A stretch of DNA of 64,000 nt from an uncultured Pelagibacteraceae bacterium. GTDB taxonomy: Bacteria; Pseudomonadota; Alphaproteobacteria; Pelagibacterales; Pelagibacteraceae. The position numbers and the translations under genes are program-made. Of the stretch, positions 1 through 8,957 are shown piece after piece. The notes beneath the pieces are model-generated. The model was not told where the DNA came from, did not search any database, and saw only the letters and a list, made by a program, of their open reading frames with translations. The DNA is taken from assembly GCA_902594235.1 (NCBI GenBank), contig CACJLJ010000002.1:62001-126000 (forward strand). Direction: 5' to 3'. Each line of letters opens with the position of its first letter. Within the stretch, counting starts at the first letter, position 1.

Positions 1-2
1 TC

Positions 3-278
3 ATTGATTATCTTAATAAATTTATACTAAAGGATTTTGATATTAATTTTACTTTTCTAAATATTGTGAACTCTAAAAATATGAAAAAAAGACTTAAACA
101 AAGAAAAAAGTTAAATAGATATGATAAATTTCAATTAGGATTTTATAAAAAAATTCAGAATGGATTTTTAAAAATTTCTAAAAAGAAACTACATAAATAT
201 ATGATTATTGACTCAAATAAAGATATCCATGAAAATAAAGAAATTATTATTAACCAAATACAAAAACTAATTAAATGA
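3..278 (+). CDS. tmk: Thymidylate kinase, C-terminal part (5' end outside window)
   Basis: The reading frame is open from the window edge, so only about the last 91 residues are present. The segment resembles the C-terminal part of dTMP kinase: a hydrophobic strand, then a Lys/Arg-rich lid-like stretch, an 'NRYDKF' motif and a terminal helix. The enzyme phosphorylates dTMP to dTDP with ATP. The P-loop half lies upstream and cannot be checked. The stop overlaps the start of holB in an ATGA arrangement, and tmk-holB is a common pair in alphaproteobacteria, which supports the call. Confidence 0.75.
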   Translation: MDYLNKFILKDFDINFTFLNIVNSKNMKKRLKQRKKLNRYDKFQLGFYKKIQNGFLKISKKKLHKYMIIDSNKDIHENKEIIINQIQKLIK

Positions 279-1195
279 TCATTGACACTTATCACCAAGC
301 AAAATTATATAGTTTTGCGGATCAATTTAAGAATTTAATTCATTTATACAACAATGGAAAGCTACCTAATAAAATTCTTTTATCAGGACAAAAGGGAATT
401 GGTAAATCAACTTTTGCTTATCATCTTGTTAATTACATTTTATCTAAAGATGAGGACTTTTCTTACAACTTGTCAGATTTTTTGATAAATAAAGAAAGCA
501 AAACATATAAATTAATTTATAATGGCTCTAATCCAAACTTTAAGTTAATTGATATAGACTCTGATAAGAAATTTATAAATATTGATCAAATAAGAGATTT
601 AATTAAAGATCTTGAAAAGTTCTCATTCAATTTAAAACCAAGGTTTATTTTAGTTGATAATATAGAAAATTTGAATCTAAATTCAGTAAATGCATTTTTG
701 AAAATATTAGAAGAGCCTCCAAATAATACTTATTTTATACTTATCCACAGTAATAAAAAAATTTTATCAACCCTAAAATCCAGATGTTTGAATTTTAGAA
801 TGTTTTTATCAAATCAGGAATCTATTGAAATAACTAATCAAATATTAGGATTAAATATTTATGATTTGATTAGTAAGGATTTATTAAACTATTATGACAC
901 ACCGGGTAAAATATTAAGTCTTTTAGATTTTTCGCAAAAACATAAAATTGATTTAAAGAATTTAGATTTAAAAAGATTTCTAATTTTAATTATAGATGAA
1001 TCTTTATATAAAAAAGAAAATAAAATTAAAGATATACTTTATGAATTTTCAGAAATTTTTTTATTAAAAAATATAAAACCAAAATACTCTTACATAGTAG
1101 ATTATTTTCTTAAAAAAATTGAAAATACAAAAAAATTTAATTTAGATGATGAGTCTTTATTTCTTGAGCTTAAAAAAAAGGTTTTGAATGGATAA
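275..1195 (+). CDS. holB: DNA polymerase III subunit delta'
   Basis: This is the clamp-loader delta' subunit, part of the complex that opens the beta clamp. A P-loop-like 'GQKGIGKS' is at residues 38-45. A central 'NAFLKILEEPP' motif, followed by a hydrophobic strand and an 'LSTLKSRC' segment, is the AAA+ sensor region typical of delta'/DnaX proteins. Length (306 aa) is normal. It overlaps tmk by 4 nt and metG by 8 nt, so it is very likely translated from the same mRNA. The usual zinc-module cysteines are not evident. Confidence 0.88.
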   Translation: MIIDTYHQAKLYSFADQFKNLIHLYNNGKLPNKILLSGQKGIGKSTFAYHLVNYILSKDEDFSYNLSDFLINKESKTYKLIYNGSNPNFKLIDIDSDKKFINIDQIRDLIKDLEKFSFNLKPRFILVDNIENLNLNSVNAFLKILEEPPNNTYFILIHSNKKILSTLKSRCLNFRMFLSNQESIEITNQILGLNIYDLISKDLLNYYDTPGKILSLLDFSQKHKIDLKNLDLKRFLILIIDESLYKKENKIKDILYEFSEIFLLKNIKPKYSYIVDYFLKKIENTKKFNLDDESLFLELKKKVLNG

Positions 1196-2729
1196 AAACT
1201 TTTATATCACAACTCCTATATATTATCCTTCTGCCAAACCTCATATGGGTCATGCTTATTCGAGTATTATTGCTGATTTTTTTGCAAGATTTAAAAGAAT
1301 TGATGGATTTAATGTACATTTTTTAACTGGAACTGACGAACACGGGCTAAAAATACAACGTGCTGCAGAAAAAAGTAATATTGATACTTTAAAATTCTGT
1401 GACGAAATTAGTCAAACTTTTAGAGATCTCTCAAAAATTTTGAATTTGACAAATACCGATTTTATTAGAACAACTGAAAAAAGACACAAAGAATCTGTTC
1501 AGTATTTGTGGAAAGAATTAGAAAAAAGTGGAGATATTTATTTATCAAAATATTCTGGTTGGTATTCAGTTTCAGACGAGGCTTTTTATAATAAAGATGA
1601 AATTGAGGAAAAAAATGGAGTTAAATTTTCAATAATTTCAAAATCACAAGTTGAATGGATGGATGAAGAGTCTTTTTTTTTTAAATTATCAAAATGGGAA
1701 AAGCCATTATTAAAATTTTATGAAGACAATCCAAATTTTATTCAACCTGAGAACAGAAGAAATGAAGTAATAAGTTTTGTTAAAGGGGGTTTAAAAGATT
1801 TGTCAATAAGTAGAAAAAGTTTTTCATGGGGGATAAAAGTTCCAAATAGTGATAACCATGTAATATATGTTTGGTTAGATGCTTTGACTAATTATATAAG
1901 TGCACTTAATTATCCAAATTTAGATGATGGATTATTTAAAAAATTTTGGCCAGCATCGATACATTTGATTGGTAAGGATATTTTAAGATTCCATGCGGTT
2001 TATTGGCCTGCCTTTTTACTAGCTGCAAAAATAGAATTACCAAAAACGGTATACGGACATGGTTGGATTTTGTCTGGAGATGAAAAAATGTCAAAATCAA
2101 AAGGGAATATCCTTGATCCCTTGGAAATTGTTAATGAATATGGTCTAGATCCTCTAAGATATTATTTAATAAAAGAAGTATCTTTTGGAAATGACGGTAA
2201 TATTTCTCAAGAACGTCTTGAAGATTGTATTAATAGCGATTTAGCAAATAACTATGGCAATCTTTGTCAAAGAACAGTTTCTTTTGCCATTAAAAATTGT
2301 GATCAAAAAATACCTCAAAAGATTAATTTTAATGATGAAGATATAAAAGTTTTAGATGAATATACAAAGAATATTGATTATATAAGATCTAAAATAGATG
2401 AGCATAACATTAATCATTATATTGATTTTATTGTTACTGCATTATTTACAGCAAACAAATATTTTAATGATCAAGAGCCGTGGAATAAAAAAGATGACCA
2501 ATTAAGATTAAATACAATTGTTTATACAACTTTAGAAATAATTAGAAAAATAAGCTTTTTGTTATATCCAGTCATTCCAGAAACTTCATTAAAAGCTCTA
2601 AAAATTTTTGATATAGTTGAAAAAGAAATTAATTTTTCTTCAATTTCAAATCATGAATTTTTAAAAAAAGGAAGCAAAATTAATTCTGTAGGTATATTAT
2701 TTAGAAAGATAAATAAAAAAAATGATTGA
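1188..2729 (+). CDS. metG: Methionyl-tRNA synthetase
   Basis: Class I aminoacyl-tRNA synthetase charging tRNA-Met. The HIGH-type signature is 'HMGH' at residues 19-22 and 'KMSKS' is near residue 300, followed by the anticodon-binding helical domain. At 513 aa it is the short form: it has no C-terminal tRNA-binding extension, and the CxxC zinc knuckle of the long form is absent in the connective region. It overlaps holB by 8 nt and tatD by 8 nt. Confidence 0.95.
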   Translation: MDKNFYITTPIYYPSAKPHMGHAYSSIIADFFARFKRIDGFNVHFLTGTDEHGLKIQRAAEKSNIDTLKFCDEISQTFRDLSKILNLTNTDFIRTTEKRHKESVQYLWKELEKSGDIYLSKYSGWYSVSDEAFYNKDEIEEKNGVKFSIISKSQVEWMDEESFFFKLSKWEKPLLKFYEDNPNFIQPENRRNEVISFVKGGLKDLSISRKSFSWGIKVPNSDNHVIYVWLDALTNYISALNYPNLDDGLFKKFWPASIHLIGKDILRFHAVYWPAFLLAAKIELPKTVYGHGWILSGDEKMSKSKGNILDPLEIVNEYGLDPLRYYLIKEVSFGNDGNISQERLEDCINSDLANNYGNLCQRTVSFAIKNCDQKIPQKINFNDEDIKVLDEYTKNIDYIRSKIDEHNINHYIDFIVTALFTANKYFNDQEPWNKKDDQLRLNTIVYTTLEIIRKISFLLYPVIPETSLKALKIFDIVEKEINFSSISNHEFLKKGSKINSVGILFRKINKKND

Positions 2730-3483
2730 TTCACATTGTCATCTTGATCATGAACCTTTAATAAACAATCTAGAAGATATTTTAAAAAGATCTAAAGATG
2801 TTGGTATAGAAAAGTTACTAACTATATGCACAACTTTTAAAAGTTTTGAAAATATTCTCAGTTTAATTAAAAAAGATGAAATTATTTATGGTACATTCGG
2901 TATTCATCCACATGAAACAAATAATGATATTGTAAAAAAAGATCAAATAATTGAAAATATAAATAAAGATCATAAGATTATTGGTATTGGTGAAACTGGA
3001 TTAGATTTTTATTATAATAATAGTGATAAAAGAAGCCAAATAACTAGCTTTGAAGAACATATAAAAGCTTCAATTGAAATGAAAATGCCTATCATAGTTC
3101 ATTCAAGAAATGCAGAAAAAGAAACATACGATATTTTAAAAAACTATAATGATAAGAATTTAAAAATTTTAATGCATTGTTTTACAGGTTCTAAATTTTT
3201 TGCAGAAAAACTAATTCAATTAAATTCATACTTTTCAGCAAGTGGTATTATAACTTTTAAGAATTCTATTGATTTACAGGAAACATTTAAAATTTTACCA
3301 ATTTCGAATTTGTTAATTGAAACCGATAGTCCATTTTTAGCACCAGTACCAAACAGAGGTAAAAAAAATGAGCCATCTTATATTAGATTTACTGCAGAAA
3401 AATTAGCTAATTTGAAGAATATTTCTAAAAATGAGTTAATTTCAAAAACTACTCAAAATTTCAATAAACTTTTTTTTGGTTAA
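2722..3483 (+). CDS. TatD-family metal-dependent hydrolase/DNase
   Basis: Amidohydrolase-fold protein of the TatD/YcfH group. The metal ligands are visible: 'SHCH' (His5, His7), 'GETGLD' (Glu91), 'VHSRN' (His127), 'MHCF' (His152) and 'ETDSPF' (Asp202). Family members are 3'-5' exonucleases or DNases; the exact substrate cannot be told from sequence. At 253 aa it has the family's usual length. It overlaps the 3' end of metG by 8 nt, the usual place for this gene in alphaproteobacteria. Confidence 0.9.
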   Translation: MIDSHCHLDHEPLINNLEDILKRSKDVGIEKLLTICTTFKSFENILSLIKKDEIIYGTFGIHPHETNNDIVKKDQIIENINKDHKIIGIGETGLDFYYNNSDKRSQITSFEEHIKASIEMKMPIIVHSRNAEKETYDILKNYNDKNLKILMHCFTGSKFFAEKLIQLNSYFSASGIITFKNSIDLQETFKILPISNLLIETDSPFLAPVPNRGKKNEPSYIRFTAEKLANLKNISKNELISKTTQNFNKLFFG

Positions 3484-3485
3484 TT

Positions 3486-4256
3486 ATGCAGTTTACAATA
3501 TTAGGATGCGGAAGTTCAATGGGTGTACCAAGATCAGACGGCAATTTTGGCAATTGTGATCCTAAAGAAAAAAAAAATTATAGGACTCGGTGCTCAGCTT
3601 TAATAAAAACTAAAAATAAGAATATTCTAATTGATACATCGCCAGATTTAAGAATTCAATTATTAAATAATAATATTAAAAAAGTAGATAAAGTTTTATA
3701 TTCACATATGCATGCTGATCAAACACATGGTATTAATGATTTGCGAGTTTTTTTTATAAATAACAAAAAAGCGATACCTGTATATGCTGATATTCCTACC
3801 TCAAAATATTTAAAAAAAACTTTTGCATACTGTTTTAAAAAAACATTTAATGAATATCCGCCCATATTAGATTTAAATATTATCAAAAAAAAGATGTATT
3901 TCTATGATGATAAAAGAAAATATTTAATTGAAACTGTTAATGTAAAACATGGAAAAGTTAATTCTATATGCTATATTATAAATAAAAAAGTTGCTTATAT
4001 AAGTGATGTTAGTGAAATTAAAAAAAATACTTATTCATATTTTAAAAAACTTAAATATCTGATTATAGATTGTCTTTGGTATAGAAATCACCCCTCCCAT
4101 CTAAATTTAGAACAATGTTTGAGTTTAATCAAAATATTTAGACCAAAAAAAGCTATATTAACAAATCTTCATTCAGAATTAGATTACAATGAGTTAAAGA
4201 GAAGACTGCCCAGAAATATAGTGCCAGCTTACGATGGTTTAACTATCAAATTTTAA
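3486..4256 (+). CDS. MBL-fold metallo-hydrolase (PhnP-like)
   Basis: Metallo-beta-lactamase fold. The metal motif is 'HMHADQTHG' at residues 74-82, so the second half of the usual HxHxDH reads D-Q, with a further His two residues on. I recall this DQ form from other alphaproteobacterial members, so it need not mean loss of function. 'ISDVS' near residue 173 supplies the later Asp ligand and 'HSELDY' the C-terminal His. Substrate unknown; PhnP relatives are cyclic phosphodiesterases. It starts 2 nt after tatD and ends convergently, overlapping the 3' end of the glutathione peroxidase gene by 18 nt. Confidence 0.82.
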   Translation: MQFTILGCGSSMGVPRSDGNFGNCDPKEKKNYRTRCSALIKTKNKNILIDTSPDLRIQLLNNNIKKVDKVLYSHMHADQTHGINDLRVFFINNKKAIPVYADIPTSKYLKKTFAYCFKKTFNEYPPILDLNIIKKKMYFYDDKRKYLIETVNVKHGKVNSICYIINKKVAYISDVSEIKKNTYSYFKKLKYLIIDCLWYRNHPSHLNLEQCLSLIKIFRPKKAILTNLHSELDYNELKRRLPRNIVPAYDGLTIKF

Positions 4257-4799
4257 AATTTTTTCTATTTCAATTATAACTTTTTTTGAAGTCGGTTTAG
4301 TGAATGAATTAAAAGTATTTTGAATTTTTCCCTCAGTATTGATCAATATTTTATAAAAATTCCATTTTGGAACTGCTGAATTACCATAATTTTTTTTCGC
4401 CCATTTATAAATTTCATGAGCATTATCTCCTCTAACATCTGTAATTGTCGTTAAAGGAAAATCAATATTAAAATTTACTTCACAAAATTTTTTAACTTCA
4501 TCATTATTATTTTTTTCTTGATTAAATGAGTTTGAGGGAACACCTAAAACAATAAGACCACTTGATTTATATTTTTCCCATAAATTTTGTAAATCATTAT
4601 ATTGTTTTGTAAATCCACAATAGCTAGCTGTATTTACTAACAGTATCGGTTTATTTTTAAAGTTTTTAAAGTCAATAGTTTCACCTGAAATACTATCTAT
4701 TTTAAAGTCATAAAAAACTTTCTCGTAATTTGCTAATACAAAGTTTTTAAAAAAGAACATAAAAAAAATAGATGATATTAAAAATTTTTTACCCATCAA
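4239..4799 (-). CDS. Glutathione peroxidase-family thiol peroxidase, probably periplasmic
   Basis: The GPx fold is shown by 'NTASYCGFT' with the peroxidatic Cys61 and by 'KWNF' (Trp146, Asn147). The block where animal enzymes have 'CNQF' reads 'SNSF', so the tetrad Gln is replaced. Residues 1-23 form a hydrophobic signal peptide ending in 'VLA', implying export. It reduces peroxides with glutathione or thioredoxin; the donor cannot be told. It lies 2 nt downstream of nhaA on the same strand. Confidence 0.85.
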   Translation of the reverse strand: MMGKKFLISSIFFMFFFKNFVLANYEKVFYDFKIDSISGETIDFKNFKNKPILLVNTASYCGFTKQYNDLQNLWEKYKSSGLIVLGVPSNSFNQEKNNNDEVKKFCEVNFNIDFPLTTITDVRGDNAHEIYKWAKKNYGNSAVPKWNFYKILINTEGKIQNTFNSFTKPTSKKVIIEIEKILKFDS

Positions 4800-4801
4800 G
4801 A

Positions 4802-5974
4802 TTATTTATTAGGTGTCAATAATATCAAGAAGTATCCAAATAATGTGGATAATAATGACCCAGTTAAGACTCCAATTTTAACACCATCCATATATTGCAT
4901 GTTTTCAATGAATGCCAAGTTTCCAACAAATAGACTCATGGTGAATCCAATACCAGTTAAAACACCAACTCCATAAAAATTAAACCAGTTAGAATTATTT
5001 GGCATTTGAGCAATTTTCAACTTTATTGAAATAAATGAGAAAATAAAAACTCCTAATTGTTTACCAATAAATAAACCCAACACAATACCTAATGGAACTT
5101 TTTCTAATAGAGAATTAAGAGATAATCCTTCCAAAGAAACTCCTGCATTTGCAAAAGCAAATAAAGGCATTATACCAAAAGCAACGTAGGGGCTAATTGC
5201 ATGTTCAATCTTTATTAAAAGGGAAAAATCTTTTTCTTTCTTTCTGTGAGGTATTGTCATAGCCAACAAAACACCAGCTATTGTCGCATGAATTCCTGAG
5301 TTATGTGTAAAATCCCAAAGAATAATGCCCACAACTAAATAAGGTAAAAACTTTTTTACATTAAACTTGTTTATAACTAACAAAATTATAAAAGCTAATA
5401 ACATTAGACTTAAATATTTTATACTTAAATCACCAGAGTAAAATAATGCTATGATTAATATTGCTCCTAAGTCATCTATTATAGCGAGAGCTGTCAAAAA
5501 AACTTTTAGTGATAATGGAACTCTTTTACCTAATAATGATAGAACTCCTAATGAAAAGGCAATATCTGTTGCTGAAGGTATTGCCCACCCATTTAAAGTT
5601 TCACTATCTCCAAAGTTTATAAAAACATAGAATAAAGCTGGAACGAGCATGCCACCAACTGCACCAATTATTGGAAGTAGTGCTTGTTTAATATTTGATA
5701 ATTCACCTTGTAGAAATTCCCTTTTAATTTCTAAAGTTACAAAAAAAAAGAATATTGCCATTAATGCGTCATTAATCCAGTGTAAAACAGATAACTTTAA
5801 TCCAAAATTATTGATACCTATAAATAGATATTTATCTAAAGTAGAAAAATATAAATTTGATAGATGTGAATTGCTAATTATCAATGCAATTATTGCAGCA
5901 AATAATAAGATAAGTCCACTAGCTGCCTCAAGTTTAAAAAACCACTTAAAGGGTTTAGATAAATAATTAATCAT
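4802..5974 (-). CDS. nhaA: Na+/H+ antiporter NhaA
   Basis: Inner-membrane electrogenic antiporter exporting Na+ in exchange for H+. About 11-12 hydrophobic segments are visible over 390 aa, the usual family length. The key acidic residues are present: Asp137 in 'PSATDIAF' and the Asp167-Asp168 pair in 'AIIDDLGAI', matching Asp133 and Asp163/164 of the E. coli protein. It sits between a zinc-ribbon membrane protein gene and the GPx gene with 1-2 nt spacers. A sodium pump fits a marine organism. Confidence 0.95.
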   Translation of the reverse strand: MINYLSKPFKWFFKLEAASGLILLFAAIIALIISNSHLSNLYFSTLDKYLFIGINNFGLKLSVLHWINDALMAIFFFFVTLEIKREFLQGELSNIKQALLPIIGAVGGMLVPALFYVFINFGDSETLNGWAIPSATDIAFSLGVLSLLGKRVPLSLKVFLTALAIIDDLGAILIIALFYSGDLSIKYLSLMLLAFIILLVINKFNVKKFLPYLVVGIILWDFTHNSGIHATIAGVLLAMTIPHRKKEKDFSLLIKIEHAISPYVAFGIMPLFAFANAGVSLEGLSLNSLLEKVPLGIVLGLFIGKQLGVFIFSFISIKLKIAQMPNNSNWFNFYGVGVLTGIGFTMSLFVGNLAFIENMQYMDGVKIGVLTGSLLSTLFGYFLILLTPNK

Positions 5975-5975
5975 T

Positions 5976-6440
5976 TTAAATTAAATCTTTAATAAATAAT
6001 TGGATATCTTTCAATGTTTCATAAAGATTAAAAAGAAAGAATTCTAATTTGGGGAATAATTCGAATAATTTTGATTTAAAAGTATCTATAATCAAAATTA
6101 TAGCAATAAAAGTGATTATAATTACTATTATATAAGATAGTAAACGCTCAACTGTAAAATTAGACTTAGGTTTATATTTAACGATTTCTGACCCTTTTGG
6201 TATTGATTTTTTTTTAATTTTACCCTGTTGCTGATTTGGCTGTTTAATGATTTGTGTATTTTGCGATTTTTCACTTAACTCGTCTTGATTTATGGGTTTA
6301 GTGGGCTGTAATTGAATTTGATCTTTTTTATAAAACCATACATGATTACATGCACCACATTGTATTGTACGTCCTTTTTCTGGAATGAGTTCTGAATTTA
6401 CTTCAAATTTTTTATTACAATTAATACACTGTATTATCAT
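5976..6440 (-). CDS. Zinc-ribbon (MJ0042-type) single-pass membrane protein
   Basis: An N-terminal zinc ribbon has two CxxC pairs (Cys5/Cys8 and Cys28/Cys31) with 'CGACNHVWF', the signature of the MJ0042 zinc-finger domain common at the N-terminus of alphaproteobacterial proteins of unknown role. A Gln/Lys-rich linker follows (about residues 40-97), then one transmembrane helix at about 101-120 and a short tail. Function unknown. It is first in a short minus-strand run with nhaA, starting 93 nt from the divergent tRNA-Pro gene. Confidence 0.75.
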   Translation of the reverse strand: MIIQCINCNKKFEVNSELIPEKGRTIQCGACNHVWFYKKDQIQLQPTKPINQDELSEKSQNTQIIKQPNQQQGKIKKKSIPKGSEIVKYKPKSNFTVERLLSYIIVIIITFIAIILIIDTFKSKLFELFPKLEFFLFNLYETLKDIQLFIKDLI

Positions 6441-6496
6441 GATATTTTTATATCAGATTTTTATAAAATTGCCTTTAATTTAGTGATCTTTATACT

Positions 6497-6524
6497 TTGA
6501 AAAAATTAATAAGTACTGTATTAG
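6497..6524 (+). promoter_or_regulatory. Candidate sigma-70 promoter of tRNA-Pro
   Basis: TTGAAA at 6497-6502 and TATTAG at 6519-6524 are separated by 16 nt, placing a start near 6531, just before the tRNA at 6534. The -10 box overlaps a 7-bp inverted repeat (AAGTACT 6511-6517, AGTACTT 6523-6529) that could be fortuitous or an operator. Confidence 0.4.
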
Positions 6525-6533
6525 TACTTCATT

Positions 6534-6610
<77 letters not shown>

Positions 6611-6615
6611 TTTTT

Positions 6616-6897
6616 ATGAAAAAAGCAAAAATTTATATTCCTAATAAAAATCCAATGCAATCAGGTTTAGGTAAAACTGATAAATGGATAATAGAATTTG
6701 AAACAAAAGATCCCACCAAGAATCCATTAATGGGTTGGGAAAGTTCTAGTGATACATTTACAGAATTAAAACTTGAATTTTCATCAAAAGAAAATGCCCT
6801 TAATTATGCTAAAAAAATGAAAATTGATTACGAAATAATAGAGCCCAAAAAAAGAAAAGTTGTAAAAAAATCTTACGCAGATAATTTTTTAAAGTAA
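6616..6897 (+). CDS. NDUFS4-like NADH dehydrogenase accessory subunit
   Basis: This small soluble protein of 93 aa matches the 'ETC complex I subunit conserved region' family. Recognisable blocks are 'KIYIPNKNPMQSG' at the start, 'WIIEFE', 'PLMGWESSSDT' and a Lys-rich end. In mitochondria the homologue (NDUFS4/AQDQ) stabilises the NADH-binding arm of complex I; alphaproteobacteria carry it as an accessory subunit. The nuo operon is not in this window, so the gene is encoded apart from its presumed complex. It starts 5 nt after tRNA-Pro and abuts the next gene. Confidence 0.85.
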   Translation: MKKAKIYIPNKNPMQSGLGKTDKWIIEFETKDPTKNPLMGWESSSDTFTELKLEFSSKENALNYAKKMKIDYEIIEPKKRKVVKKSYADNFLK

Positions 6898-7893
6898 ATG
6901 TTTAAATTTTTTACACAAAAGAAATGGTTTTTATGGAGTATTGGTGGCACATTACTAATTTTATCAGCTACATGGTACCAAGTTCAACTTGATGTAAAAA
7001 TAAATGAATGGTTTGGTGAATTTTATGATACTTTACAAAAAGCTTTAACAGAGCCAAATTCTGTAAGTGAAAAAGAGTTTATTGCTTATTTATTCACTTT
7101 TGCAAAAATCGCAGCTGTCTATATTCTTGTGGTTATCTTAAGTGATTATTTTACTAGCCACTGGACTTTTAGATGGAGAACGGCAATGGCTGATTATTAT
7201 CATGACTTTTGGGATGATGCTTCATCAATCGAGGGTGCATCTCAAAGAGTACAAGAAGATACGCTCAAATTTGCAAGAATAATGGAAGGTCTCGGTGCAG
7301 AATTATTGAGAAGTTTTATGACATTAATTGCTTTTACACCAATACTATGGGGTTTATCAAAAAGTATAACAGTTTTACCATGGATAGGGGAGGTTGAGCA
7401 TGCTTTAGTTTGGGTAGCAATATTATCTGCTTTAGGTGGAACTTTATTATTAGCAAGTGTTGGTATTAAATTACCTGGAATAGAGTATGACATTCAAAAA
7501 GAGGAAGCAGCTTACAGAAAAGAACTTGTTTTAGGTGAGGATTTTAAAGAAAGTGCAAAACCAGAAAAAATAACAGATCTTTATGGTGGTGTAAGAAAAA
7601 TACATTATAGAATGTATTTTCATTATCTATACTTTAACGCAGTCAAATGGAGTTATTTACAGGGCATGGTCATCGTGCCTTATTTAGCATTAGCACCAAC
7701 GATTGTTACAGGTGCAATTACTTTAGGATTTGTTCAACAAATAATAAGAGCTTTTGGAAGAGTTGAAACTTCTCTCCAGTATCTTGTTAGAAGTTGGCCA
7801 ATTATTGTTGAATTAATATCTGTTTGGAAAAGACTAAGAGAATTTGAAGCAAAATTAGAAATCAATCGATCAACTGAAGCAGCTAAACAGTGA
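6898..7893 (+). CDS. SbmA/BacA-like inner-membrane transporter
   Basis: Multi-spanning membrane protein of 331 aa with the N-terminal pattern of the SbmA/BacA family: a first hydrophobic helix, then 'NEWFGEFYDTLQKAL', a further helix, and 'SHWTFRWRTAMADYY'. Those families import antimicrobial peptides, bleomycin and B12-like compounds using the proton gradient, and no ATPase domain is present here. It is shorter than E. coli SbmA (about 406 aa). It starts directly after the NDUFS4-like stop and overlaps glpX by 4 nt (GTGA). The substrate is unknown. Confidence 0.82.
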   Translation: MFKFFTQKKWFLWSIGGTLLILSATWYQVQLDVKINEWFGEFYDTLQKALTEPNSVSEKEFIAYLFTFAKIAAVYILVVILSDYFTSHWTFRWRTAMADYYHDFWDDASSIEGASQRVQEDTLKFARIMEGLGAELLRSFMTLIAFTPILWGLSKSITVLPWIGEVEHALVWVAILSALGGTLLLASVGIKLPGIEYDIQKEEAAYRKELVLGEDFKESAKPEKITDLYGGVRKIHYRMYFHYLYFNAVKWSYLQGMVIVPYLALAPTIVTGAITLGFVQQIIRAFGRVETSLQYLVRSWPIIVELISVWKRLREFEAKLEINRSTEAAKQ

Positions 7894-8831
7894 TATTGGA
7901 AAAAAAACTTGAGGATTTGATATTAAATGTTTCATGTAGAGCTGCTTTATCAGCGAAATATCTAGTGGGAAAAAAAGATAAAGTGTCTGCCGATAAAGCA
8001 GCAGTAGATGCTATGAGATCAGAGTTAAATAAAATCGATATTAAAGGTGAAATTGTTATCGGTGAAGGTGAACTAGATGAAGCGCCCATGTTGTTTATTG
8101 GTGAAAAAGTTGGTTCAATGAAGGGTCCAAATTTAGATATAGCAGTTGATCCTTTAGAAGGCACAAATTTTGCAGCTAACAATCTTCCTGGTGCATTAGC
8201 CGTTATTGCTGTTGCGGGTAAAAACAATTTATTCAATGCTCCAGAGACATACATGAATAAAATTTCAGCCGATGTAACTGAAAAAGGTATTATTGATCTT
8301 GATTTTACCACAAAAGAAAATGTTTATAATTTATGTGAATATAAAAATAAAAAACCAAGTGATATTACAGTTTGTATTTTAGAAAGATCAAGACACAAGA
8401 AAATTATTGAAGACTTAAAAAATCTAAAAGTAAATTTAAAGTTAATCAGTGATGGAGATGTTTCTGGTGCATTATTAGTTACTGATAAAAAACATAACGT
8501 TGATCTTTTTATGGGTATAGGTGGTGGTCCAGAGGGTGTTTTGGCAGCTTCGGCTTTAGACTCTTTTAATTGTTTTTTTCAAGGTAAATTTATATTTAAT
8601 AATGAACAAGATAAAATTAGAGCAAAAAAAATGGGTATTAATAATTTTGACAAAAAATATGAATTAAATGAAATAATATCTGGCGACTCAATTTTTTGTG
8701 CGACAGGTATTACCTCAGGCGATTTAGTTTCTGGTGTAGAAATAATTAATAATGAATTTATATCAGAAACTCTTATTACTCATAAATCCACTGGATTAAA
8801 AAAGAAAATTAAGATAAGACAAAATATTTAA
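7890..8831 (+). CDS. glpX: Fructose-1,6-bisphosphatase class II (GlpX)
   Basis: Gluconeogenic phosphatase of the lithium-sensitive superfamily converting fructose 1,6-bisphosphate to fructose 6-phosphate. Metal and phosphate motifs are 'GEGELDEAP' (58-66) and 'DPLEGT' (87-92), with 'GIGGGPEGV' near residue 210. Length (313 aa) is normal for GlpX. The start is GTG, overlapping the upstream stop by 4 nt, which suggests coupled translation. Some GlpX proteins also act on sedoheptulose 1,7-bisphosphate, worth remembering given the heptose genes downstream. Confidence 0.93.
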   Translation: MILEKKLEDLILNVSCRAALSAKYLVGKKDKVSADKAAVDAMRSELNKIDIKGEIVIGEGELDEAPMLFIGEKVGSMKGPNLDIAVDPLEGTNFAANNLPGALAVIAVAGKNNLFNAPETYMNKISADVTEKGIIDLDFTTKENVYNLCEYKNKKPSDITVCILERSRHKKIIEDLKNLKVNLKLISDGDVSGALLVTDKKHNVDLFMGIGGGPEGVLAASALDSFNCFFQGKFIFNNEQDKIRAKKMGINNFDKKYELNEIISGDSIFCATGITSGDLVSGVEIINNEFISETLITHKSTGLKKKIKIRQNI

Positions 8832-8876
8832 TAAAGCTTGATAAATTTTTATTTTTACAATAAAAAACATCAATTT

Positions 8877-8951
8877 GGTCCCTTCGTCTATCGGTTAGGA
8901 CACGTGGTTTTCATCCTCGAAAGAGGGGTTCGATTCCCCTAGGGACCGCCA
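8877..8951 (+). tRNA. tRNA-Glu (anticodon TTC)
   Basis: Acceptor stem GGTCCCT/AGGGACC with G discriminator and encoded CCA, T-arm AGGGG-TTCGATT-CCCCT, and anticodon loop TTTTCAT giving TTC. The anticodon stem reads CGTGG/CCTCG, so the middle pair (29:41) is a T-T mismatch. A TTGATA box lies at 8838-8843, but the matching -10 is weak. Confidence 0.95.
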
Positions 8952-8957
8952 TATTTT

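Noticed and set aside
5649-5966. Plus-strand 105-codon frame within nhaA
   Set aside because: Antisense to the conserved N-terminal half of NhaA; no independent features.
6511-6529. AAGTACT/AGTACTT hairpin as a terminator before tRNA-Pro
   Set aside because: There is no T-run after it and it overlaps the likely -10 region; an intrinsic terminator is not supported.
7883-8311. Minus-strand 142-codon frame within glpX
   Set aside because: It is antisense to clearly conserved GlpX motifs; its Ser/Ala/Pro-rich composition is that expected of a mirrored frame.
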